DNA of 5,349 bases, from contig JAADHY010000113.1 of assembly GCA_013151585.1 (NCBI GenBank), positions 1 to 5,349 on the forward strand, in the 5' to 3' direction. Every line of letters begins with the position of its first letter. The stretch's first letter is position 1. The position numbers and the translations under genes are program-made. This DNA is from Planctomycetota bacterium (GTDB taxonomy: Bacteria; Planctomycetota; Planctomycetia; Planctomycetales; Planctomycetaceae). Below the pieces are notes generated by a model. The model was not told the origin of the DNA. It did not search any database and was given only the letters and a program-made list of their open reading frames with translations. Shown here piece by piece: positions 1-5,349 of this stretch.

Positions 1-123
1 GCCGACAAATCTCTGAGCTTCACGTGGTACGACGCGGCCGTCCTGAGCCAAAAAGTGCGCAAACTGCGCGAGCAGGCGGAAAAGGAGCGGCGGCAACAGT
101 GGTTGCGGAACAACGCGTGGTAA
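1..123 (+). CDS. C-terminal end of an unidentified protein (partial)
   Basis: The first frame is open from base 1 and ends at TAA 121-123, giving 40 codons that start inside a gene lying left of the window. The segment begins ADKSLSFTWYDAAVLSQKV and continues into a strongly charged helix rich in Lys, Arg, Glu and Gln (about residues 19-35), ending RNNAW. Codon use and amphipathic character look genuinely coding. No family is recognisable from so short a tail. The recombinase start lies 113 bases downstream on the same strand, so co-transcription is possible but not shown. The identity has to come from the sequence to the left. Confidence 0.6.
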   Translation, partial: ADKSLSFTWYDAAVLSQKVRKLREQAEKERRQQWLRNNAW

Positions 124-236
124 ACCGACCCGGATCAGGTCCGCCTCTCGGATTGACCGCTCGTTTCGGGCCCCATGTCCACTACTTCCGATCGGGCCGG
201 TCGTGGACTCGCTAACTTTCGCACGCGGCGGCTTTG
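124..236. other. Short intergenic gap with no recognised signal
   Basis: These 113 bases separate the upstream gene end from the recombinase start. A TTGACC hexamer at 153-158 resembles a -35 box, but no acceptable -10 box lies 16-18 bases downstream. No hairpin with a T-run and no RNA gene were seen. The recombinase may be read through from the gene to the left. Confidence 0.4.
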
Positions 237-1154
237 ATGCTTTCGGCCATTGACGGATTCCTCCGCTACCTGCGTTTCGAGCGGAACGCTTCGCCGCTCA
301 CGCTCAAATCGTACGCTGAGGACTTGCACGCGGCGGCCGAGTTCTTGTCGGAGACTTTGGGCGCCGTGCCTCAGCCTTCGCAGATCACCGTGGGCATGCT
401 GCGTGGATACGTCGTGTCCCTGCACGATCGAGGTTACGCTCGAACCACCATCGCGCGACGTTTGGCCAGTTTGCGGAGCTTTTTCAAATTTTGCTGCCGC
501 GAAGGGCTGACCACCTCCAATCCGGCCAAAGCCTTGCGCACTCCGCGAATCGGACGCAAGCTGCCTCACTTCTTGACGACCGAGCAGGTGGCGAAACTGC
601 TGGAGGCTCCGCCGGCGAACACGCCAATGGGCCTGCGCGATCGGGCTATGCTCGAAACACTCTACACCGCTGGTTTGCGGGTCGCCGAGCTGGTTGGTTT
701 GAACGTCGACGATTGGGACCGCGACGCAAACATCCTCCGCGTCCGCGGCAAGGGCCGAAAAGAACGGATCGCGCCGGTCGGCCGCTACGCCGCCAAAGCC
801 CTTTGGCAATGGCTGGAAGTGCGGACGCCCGCAGACGACGCATCGCCCGACGATCGAGCAGCCTTGTTCTTGAACCGTTTCGGTCGCCGTCTGACCACTC
901 GCAGCGTCGGCCGCATTCTCGAAAAATACCTCCGTCAGACCGGCTTGGATTCGATCACAAGTCCCCACACGTTGCGACATAGCTTCGCCACTCATCTGCT
1001 TGACGGCGGAGCCGATTTGCGAAGCGTGCAGGAGCTGCTGGGGCACAAGAGCCTCACGACGACCCAAATCTACACGCACATCAGCACGCGGCGATTGCGA
1101 GAAACCTACGAGAAGGCTCATCCGCACGCATCGCGACGCGGGCAGAATAGCTGA
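237..1154 (+). CDS. xerC: Tyrosine site-specific recombinase, XerC/XerD family
   Basis: This is a complete 305-residue recombinase, the usual Xer length. Known family role: two Xer proteins act on dif sites to resolve chromosome dimers at division, through a 3'-phosphotyrosine intermediate. The N-terminal SAM-like core-binding domain spans about residues 3-88 and the catalytic domain about 107-290. All active-site residues are visible, counted from ATG 237: Arg148 (TAGLRVAEL), Lys172 (RGKGRKER), His244 and Arg247 (HTLRHSFATHLL), His270 (LLGHKSL) and nucleophile Tyr279 (TTQIYTHIS). As I recall, these match E. coli XerD numbering, but the RSFFKF, NPAKALRTPR and VQELLGH segments and the C-terminal YEKAHPHA look more XerC-like, so the C/D choice is tentative. 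A TTG immediately before the ATG (234-236) is an alternative start; neither has a clear Shine-Dalgarno sequence. No integron insert, excisionase gene or attachment site is nearby, which favours a housekeeping enzyme over a phage integrase. Confidence 0.93.
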   Translation: MLSAIDGFLRYLRFERNASPLTLKSYAEDLHAAAEFLSETLGAVPQPSQITVGMLRGYVVSLHDRGYARTTIARRLASLRSFFKFCCREGLTTSNPAKALRTPRIGRKLPHFLTTEQVAKLLEAPPANTPMGLRDRAMLETLYTAGLRVAELVGLNVDDWDRDANILRVRGKGRKERIAPVGRYAAKALWQWLEVRTPADDASPDDRAALFLNRFGRRLTTRSVGRILEKYLRQTGLDSITSPHTLRHSFATHLLDGGADLRSVQELLGHKSLTTTQIYTHISTRRLRETYEKAHPHASRRGQNS

Positions 1155-1193
1155 GCTGGTGGGCAGACATGCTCGTGTTGAGGCCGATCGCGA

Positions 1194-1622
1194 CTACTCG
1201 CCTCGCGAACGGAGACGCCCTTGGAGTCCCGCCAGCAGCGAGTTCAATTCGTCCAGTGATCGCTGCGACAGACGATCGGTCGGAGTCGGAGGCTCGCCCA
1301 GAAGCTGCTCTAGCAACTGAATCTTGCCAATCAGGACGCCCCGTTCTTGACCTTTCTCAAGGCCAATCTGGACGCCTTCCTCGCGGCCTTTTTCTAAACC
1401 GATCTCGACGCCCTTTTCCAATCCCTCGCGACGGGCGCTTTCGATTGCCCACTGGTAGTCCCGCTGAGCCTTTTCTCGCCGGTCGTACATCACTCGGTCC
1501 TCCGTCCGCGCGGATATCGCTTCCGCCGCCTGAATCGCCCGTTGAAACGGCTCCTCCGGCAACAACGCCCGAAGTCGCTCCGCGTCATAACCGTCCGCAT
1601 GCAGCAGGAAAAAACCCCCTTC
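1194..1622 (-). pseudogene. Decapitated C-terminal tail of an Rpn/PD-(D/E)XK-type putative transposase nuclease
   Basis: The minus strand is open from 1622 down to TAG at 1196-1194 (142 codons). It starts EGGFFLLHADGYDAERLR, continues with FQRAIQAAEAIS and TEDRVMYDRREKAQRDYQWA, then a Gly/Glu/Lys-rich run (GLEKGVEIGLEKGREEG...) and a C-terminal LLEQLLGEPPTPTDRLSQRS segment. This order resembles the tail of the Rpn family (recombination-promoting nuclease/putative transposase), whose proteins are usually about 270-330 residues with an N-terminal PD-(D/E)XK nuclease domain. That domain, roughly 150-200 residues, is absent: upstream in this frame is the stop codon of the membrane-protein gene (1625-1623). 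No catalytic residues remain, so nuclease activity is not expected. A TTG at 1565 could start a 123-residue product, but it has no good ribosome-binding site. A translated small protein cannot be excluded. The family call rests on remembered resemblance, not a search. Confidence 0.62.
1326..1412 (-). repeat. 36-bp tandem repeat, about 2.4 copies, inside the nuclease tail
   Basis: The plus-strand motifs GCCAATCAGGACGCC (1326), GCCAATCTGGACGCC (1362) and ACCGATCTCGACGCC (1398) start exactly 36 bases apart, with weaker similarity in the bases between them. On the minus strand this encodes 12-residue units of the type IGLEKG(R/Q)E(E/R)GV(Q/L), i.e. Gly at every fourth or nearby position in a charged helix. 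Such Gly/Glu repeats are typical of Rpn-type C-termini and prone to copy-number change by slippage. Confidence 0.75.
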
Positions 1623-2843
1623 TTAATCGCCGAAGCCGCGGCCAGAGTCGCCGCGTGAGTCTTTTGGCGTTTCCCCTGATTCGCGCGGCGGGTCCTCAGC
1701 CTCGCCAAGTTCTCGCAGGTGGGCCAGTGGGTCTTCGAGCTCAAGGTTGGCAATCGCGGCCGCATCGGGGGGTGGCTCCGTCAGGCGGCGAAGGTGCTGG
1801 TTGCGGAACTGCTGGTCGCCGGAAATGTGTCGCCATGCAACCAAAGCGAGGATTGCCGCCAACGCGATGAATCCACCTCCGAACCACCAAGCCACTCGCC
1901 GATCGTACGGGGAGGCCGGGGCGGTGGCTTCACGATGCAGCTCACCCGCAAGGATCAACGGAGCCGCCTGAATGCGGCCATCGGGAGTCGCGTAGCTGAA
2001 CAGCTTGAAAAAGTACCCGGTCGCGTGCACCCGGATGGGCGGGTCCAAGCTCATCCCCTCGGGGATTCCTTCCGCGATCCGACTGCACACGATTCTGTAC
2101 GGTCGAGAGCCGGACTCCCGCGTGAAGACCCACGCCTCGTACAAATCGGTGAGCCCATAGCTGTTATCGGCCGCTCGAAACTTCAACAACCGACGCAGGT
2201 CCCCCGCGACCTGAACGACGCTCCCACGAAAGCTCTCGGGCTCTAGCATCAGGACTGTGTAGTCTGCGCCGGCTCGAACTGCTCGTTCCAGCTCGGCCCG
2301 TGGGAGATCGCGGGCTCTAGCAAGCAACAGTTCGTAGGCTTGTTTTTCGCTACGGCGGATGCCGATCGTATTGTCGCTCACGCCAGAGAGCACTTTCGGA
2401 TCCACAGTGACGGCGGGATCAACCTGCCCCGCCCCGCGGCCGAACGGCGCGGGCTTGGCCGGGCCAGGAGAGACTGAACTGCCGCCCCGATCCCCCGGGG
2501 GACGGCCGGCGGTGTGCTGGACCTCCGGTCGCGTATCGCCTGAAGTTGTTGCTGCTGAAGGGCGAAGAGCACCGGCTGACGGCGACGGATCCGCTGGTCG
2601 CGCCGCCGCTTTCGGAGCCAACGGACCGAGTTCCACAGCGGCATCGCTCGGGAAGGATTGGGGAGAGGCGTTTGGCGGGGCGTTCTGACGAGGCGGTCCG
2701 GTCAACCAATACCACGAACTGGGGCGGCTGGCCCAGCGCATGGCGATCAGCACGATCGCGAACAGCGCCACCAAGCTCAACAGACGCCATTGATCGCGCC
2801 GGTTCAGATACGGCGGGGGTGCGGGAGATCGTCGGAATCTCAT
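1623..2843 (-). CDS. Two-span membrane protein with Pro/Ala-rich periplasmic linker and beta-rich domain, function unknown
   Basis: The product is 406 residues from ATG 2843-2841; the stop is TAA 1625-1623. The N-terminus is rich in Arg (RFRRSP, NRRDQ), then a membrane span at about 20-36 (LLSLVALFAIVLIAMRW). Residues about 50-140 are a low-complexity Pro/Ala/Gly/Ser linker. A charged helix lies at about 163-190. Residues about 203-302 look like a compact beta-rich domain (SFRGSVVQVAGDLRRLLKF, LYEAWVF, IRVHATGYFFKLFSY, APLILAGEL), faintly OB-fold-like in pattern. A second span covers about 317-337 (WWFGGGFIALAAILALVAW) before a charged C-tail of about 70 residues. Positive-inside logic puts both ends in the cytoplasm and the linker plus domain outside. 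I recognise no named family. A GTG at 2894 would add 17 residues but would run over the -35 element of the opposite promoter, so the shorter start is preferred; neither has a clear Shine-Dalgarno. It is transcribed divergently from the TPR gene. Confidence 0.8.
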   Translation of the reverse strand: MRFRRSPAPPPYLNRRDQWRLLSLVALFAIVLIAMRWASRPSSWYWLTGPPRQNAPPNASPQSFPSDAAVELGPLAPKAAARPADPSPSAGALRPSAATTSGDTRPEVQHTAGRPPGDRGGSSVSPGPAKPAPFGRGAGQVDPAVTVDPKVLSGVSDNTIGIRRSEKQAYELLLARARDLPRAELERAVRAGADYTVLMLEPESFRGSVVQVAGDLRRLLKFRAADNSYGLTDLYEAWVFTRESGSRPYRIVCSRIAEGIPEGMSLDPPIRVHATGYFFKLFSYATPDGRIQAAPLILAGELHREATAPASPYDRRVAWWFGGGFIALAAILALVAWRHISGDQQFRNQHLRRLTEPPPDAAAIANLELEDPLAHLRELGEAEDPPRESGETPKDSRGDSGRGFGD

Positions 2844-2849
2844 AGCGTA

Positions 2850-2878
2850 ATTGTACGCGGTCGCGACGGCTGTTGCAC
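2850..2878 (-). promoter_or_regulatory. Possible promoter for the membrane-protein gene
   Basis: Read on the minus strand, a good -10 hexamer TACAAT (2855-2850, five of six consensus bases) lies 17 bases downstream of a poor -35 hexamer GTGCAA (2878-2873, three of six). Transcription would start at or within a base or two of the ATG at 2843, so the mRNA would be leaderless or nearly so. That would fit the missing ribosome-binding site, but the -35 match is weak and this is speculative. Confidence 0.22.
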
Positions 2879-2887
2879 TGCTCTTTC

Positions 2888-2916
2888 TTGCCACCGGCGG
2901 GCGGGCTTCGTATAGT
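2888..2916 (+). promoter_or_regulatory. Sigma70-type promoter for the TPR-protein gene
   Basis: TTGCCA at 2888-2893 matches the -35 consensus at five of six bases. After a spacer of exactly 17 bases, TATAGT at 2911-2916 matches the -10 consensus at five of six. Both hexamers and the spacing are close to ideal in an otherwise GC-rich region. Transcription is expected to begin near 2923, leaving about 210 bases before the translation start. The elements lie in the intergenic region upstream of the divergent membrane-protein gene. Confidence 0.6.
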
Positions 2917-2922
2917 GGGATT

Positions 2923-3140
2923 ATCGGATCAACAGGGGCCCAGCGGGTGGGACAGCCGACGCAGATGCCGCCGAAGGGGGACTGCTTCAGCTCGCGTTCG
3001 ACGAGGCGGGTTTGTCCCGGCCCCGTAAAGTTTCGGTGTACCTGTCTGGCGAAATCTTGTCACAGGAACGTGTCGGATCGGGCTATGCGGGCGAGGTGGT
3101 CTCGAGGGTCCTGCTGTTTCGTCAACGAACCGGAATGCAC
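2923..3140 (+). other. Long leader, open in the frame of the TPR gene
   Basis: Between the predicted transcription start and the chosen ATG the frame of the downstream gene has no stop; the last in-frame stop is TAG 2913-2915, inside the -10 box. The later part reads like protein (RKVSVYLSGEILSQERV, then AGEVVSRVLLFRQRTG) with G/C-biased third codon positions. An alternative start, TTG 3012, has GAGG five bases upstream (3003-3006). A small hairpin can form at 3116-3130 (GTT-CG against CG-AAC with one bulged T), just before the chosen start. I recognise no riboswitch or RNA family. The stretch may be untranslated leader, an N-terminal extension, or the remains of an older gene. Confidence 0.4.
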
Positions 3141-5349
3141 ATGAAGACGCGTTGGCTTCCCCTGCTTCTGTTGCTGGTGTGCGCCGTGTCTCTTGGCCGA
3201 GCCGGCGCCGGCGAGCCGTATTTGCAGTTCCTCGAGGGGCTGAGACAGCGGCGATACTACGACTACGCACTGCTTTATTTGGACCAGCTTGCCGCGGATT
3301 CGTCGGTGCCGTCTGAAGTACGCGACGTTCTGCCGTACGAGCGGGCCGTCACGTTGCTCCAAAGTGCTCAGACCCTGCGCAGCCCGCAAGCACAGGCTCA
3401 GCAATTGGATGAGGCACTGAAACTATTCGACCAGTTCGTTCGGGCTCATCCGAATCATCCAAAAGTGGCCGAGGCGAACAGCCAGCGGGCTCGCGTTTTG
3501 CTCGACAAAGGCCGCGTCCGCGTGTGGCAGATTCAATCGACATCCAACGAATCCGATCGGAAGTCGCTGCGGCAAGAAGCCCGAACGCTGTTCAAACAGG
3601 CTCGCGAGATTCTGCGAGACGCTCAAGAGCGGTACGATGCGGCGTTGAAAAAGTTTCCGACCTACATTGATGAGCGGACGCAAGCAGAGCTATACGAGCA
3701 GCGAAAGAAGGTCGAGGCGGCTTTGATCAGTGCCAAATTACGACTGGCTTTGTGCACGTATTACGAGGCTCAGACATACGATCCCGGTTCCCAGCCATTC
3801 CGCCGGCTGCTCGCCGAGGCATGCGACCAATTGGGTAAGATTCACGAACCGCACCGGACCCAGGTTGGGGGGCTTTACGCTCGCCTTTGGCAGGCCAAGT
3901 GCTTCGAGGAACAAGGCGATGTACGCAAAGCCCTGGGCATTTACAAGGACTTGCTCAATCATCCCGGTCGCTCGCCTCAGATGCAGCGTCTGAAGGACCA
4001 AGCTTTCCATTTCCGGTTGATCTGCCTGAACCACGAGAAACGGAAAGACTACGCCTTGGTCGTACAGCAAGCAGAGGAGTGGTTGAAAGCTCGGCGCGGG
4101 GCAGCCGGTCGCACCCCCGAAGCGCTGGCCGTCCGCTGGCAGCTCGCCCTAGCCCAGGAAAAGCTGGCTCAACAGCGGGGACGCCGGCCTGCGGAACGCC
4201 AGCGGCTCTTGCAGGCAGCCATCGATCAGTTGCGGCTAATCAGCAGGTATCCGGGCGAGTTCCAAGATCGAGCCAAGTCGAAACTGCGGGCTCTGCTGGC
4301 GGAAGTGGGCGGCGCTATGGCGATCACTGAACCGCAAGACTTCGAAAGCGCTTTCGGTGCGGCCGCTCAACTGGCCAAAGAAATCCCAAAAAAGAACGAC
4401 GCTGTCCGAGCCGCTCGCGAGCAGGGAAAGAGCTCCCAGGAAGTGGCGAAGCTGGAAGAGGACCGCCGACGTCACCTGGAGCAGACCAAGCGGTTGTTGA
4501 AACGAGCGTTGCAATTGGCCAAGCCCAGAACACCTTTGGCGGACCTGAATCAGGCTCGGTACTTGTTGGGTTACGTCCATTATTTGCTGCGGGAAAGTTA
4601 CGAAGCGGCGATTCTGGGCGAGTTCGTCGCCACGCACTATCAGCAAGGCGAAGCGGCTGCTGTTTCCCAAGACTGTGCTTATTTGGCTTTGGCGGCCTAT
4701 CTGCAAGCCTACAACGACTCACCGGACCGGTGGAAATCAGTCGACGTGCGATTTATGGAGCGAATGGCGGAATTGTTGGAATCGCGTTGGCCGGAAAGCG
4801 ACCGCGCCGACGATGCCCGCATGCAAATGGGGCAAGTCTACCTGCAGCAAAACGAGCCGGGCCGAGCGGCCGAGTGGTTCAGCCGCGTCCGGACGAAGTC
4901 GTCGCGATATGCTGCAGCGCAGATCGCCGCCGGCCAGGCCTATTGGACCCAGTTCCTGCGAGCCATTGCCTTGCCCGAAGACCGGCGTCCGCCCGCCGAC
5001 CAGCTCGGTCAGTGGCAACAGGCGGCGCAAAAGCATCTCGAGCGCGGCATCGCTCGAATGGAGAAGGAGGCTTCCGCCCAGAAGACCGCTTCCTCCGACC
5101 TTGTTTCGGCCAAAGTTTCGCTCGCCCAGATCGTGCTCAACCAAGGCGACTATAAGGGTTGTTTGGAAGTGCTGAGCCGTTCGCCCCATTCGGTTTTGGA
5201 AGTGATCGCGGCGGGAGACGAACCGGAGGCGGCTCAGGGCGAGGGAATCAAAAGCGCTGAGTTTGCCTCGTTAGTCTATCAGTTGCTGCTGCGCGCCAAC
5301 ATCGGGTTGCAGCGGCTGGAGGCGGCTCGGGAAATCATGAAACGGCTGG
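3141..5349 (+). CDS. Exported alpha-helical TPR-like repeat protein (partial, continues past the window)
   Basis: The frame is open from ATG 3141 to the last base, giving 736 codons and no stop, so the C-terminus lies beyond the window. Residues 1-23 form a signal peptide: KTRW, a leucine-rich core (LPLLLLLVCAVSLG) and an AGA site with probable cleavage after Ala23. Cys14 does not sit in a proper lipobox. The rest is nearly all helix, with TPR-like units at about 91-125 (EALKLFDQFVRAHPNHP), 244-275 (ARLWQAKCFEEQGDVRKALG) and 554-585 (ARMQMGQVYLQQNEPGRAAE), plus degenerate ones between. A highly charged, possibly coiled-coil stretch lies at about 416-460. TPR arrays are protein-binding scaffolds; no catalytic motif is visible. 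The ATG at 3135 is an in-frame alternative, but 3141 has a weak GGAA at a workable distance. A periplasmic scaffold is the most likely role; the partner is unknown. Confidence 0.85.
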   Translation, partial: MKTRWLPLLLLLVCAVSLGRAGAGEPYLQFLEGLRQRRYYDYALLYLDQLAADSSVPSEVRDVLPYERAVTLLQSAQTLRSPQAQAQQLDEALKLFDQFVRAHPNHPKVAEANSQRARVLLDKGRVRVWQIQSTSNESDRKSLRQEARTLFKQAREILRDAQERYDAALKKFPTYIDERTQAELYEQRKKVEAALISAKLRLALCTYYEAQTYDPGSQPFRRLLAEACDQLGKIHEPHRTQVGGLYARLWQAKCFEEQGDVRKALGIYKDLLNHPGRSPQMQRLKDQAFHFRLICLNHEKRKDYALVVQQAEEWLKARRGAAGRTPEALAVRWQLALAQEKLAQQRGRRPAERQRLLQAAIDQLRLISRYPGEFQDRAKSKLRALLAEVGGAMAITEPQDFESAFGAAAQLAKEIPKKNDAVRAAREQGKSSQEVAKLEEDRRRHLEQTKRLLKRALQLAKPRTPLADLNQARYLLGYVHYLLRESYEAAILGEFVATHYQQGEAAAVSQDCAYLALAAYLQAYNDSPDRWKSVDVRFMERMAELLESRWPESDRADDARMQMGQVYLQQNEPGRAAEWFSRVRTKSSRYAAAQIAAGQAYWTQFLRAIALPEDRRPPADQLGQWQQAAQKHLERGIARMEKEASAQKTASSDLVSAKVSLAQIVLNQGDYKGCLEVLSRSPHSVLEVIAAGDEPEAAQGEGIKSAEFASLVYQLLLRANIGLQRLEAAREIMKRL

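Noticed and set aside
153..181. TTGACC as a promoter for the recombinase
   Set aside because: No sequence close to TATAAT occurs at 16-18 bases spacing.
135..1127. Long open frame on the minus strand opposite the recombinase
   Set aside because: It is fully antisense to a clear tyrosine recombinase with all catalytic residues; its translation has no recognisable motif and is an effect of GC-rich codon bias.
1155..1193. Terminator or dif-like site after the recombinase
   Set aside because: No strong hairpin plus T-run and no AT-rich 28-bp palindromic site of dif type is visible.
1608..1640. GAAG/CTTC hairpin followed by GGGGGTTTTTT on the minus strand after the membrane-protein stop
   Set aside because: The stem is only four base pairs and the loop overlaps the stop codon; too weak to call an intrinsic terminator.
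2903..2945. tRNA-like stretch around GTATAGTGGGATTAT
   Set aside because: It resembles a D-arm by eye, but there is no matching T-arm, acceptor stem or anticodon arm at the right distances; the same bases form the -10 box.
2851..3144. 97-codon plus-strand frame with a hydrophobic, signal-like N-terminus
   Set aside because: It starts with TTG upstream of the good promoter, so it would not be on that transcript, and the rest is Cys/Arg/Ser-rich low-quality sequence. It overlaps the alternative frame that continues into the TPR protein.
3738..4070. Open frames on the minus strand within the TPR gene (this one and others at 4236-4706 and 4737-5189)
   Set aside because: They are antisense to a continuous 736-codon frame with a signal peptide and helical repeats; no motif supports them.

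Overview
The window looks like a piece of a planctomycete chromosome, probably from the Pirellula side of the phylum. The basis is a GC-rich sequence with sparse, weak ribosome-binding sites, a two-span membrane protein with a very long Pro/Ala-rich periplasmic linker, a large exported TPR-type protein, and an Rpn-type nuclease tail of a kind common in those genomes. This assignment is inference; no rRNA or other marker is present.

Layout from left to right. (1) 1-123: last 40 codons of an unidentified plus-strand gene. (2) 237-1154, plus: a complete XerC/XerD-type tyrosine recombinase with all six catalytic residues. (3) 1194-1622, minus: the C-terminal tail of an Rpn/PD-(D/E)XK-type 'putative transposase' nuclease. 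Its catalytic domain is missing, and it contains a 36-bp tandem repeat encoding Gly/Glu/Lys-rich 12-residue units. It is directly abutted by (4) 1623-2843, minus: an unrecognised two-span membrane protein. (5) 2844-3140: a divergent intergenic region with a good sigma70-like promoter pointing right, and a leader of about 210 nt that stays open in the frame of the next gene. (6) 3141 to the window end, plus: the N-terminal 736 residues of a secreted alpha-helical repeat (TPR-like) protein, which continues beyond the window.

The recombinase is probably a housekeeping chromosome-dimer resolvase; nothing local suggests an integron or prophage. The membrane protein and the TPR protein diverge from a shared intergenic region, and both place large domains outside the cytoplasmic membrane. 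A shared envelope role is possible but unproven. I found no RNA gene, CRISPR array, intact mobile element, attachment site or convincing terminator. I do not see strong evidence for a new biological system; the best leads are the decapitated nuclease tail, the in-frame leader of the TPR gene, and the unassigned membrane protein.
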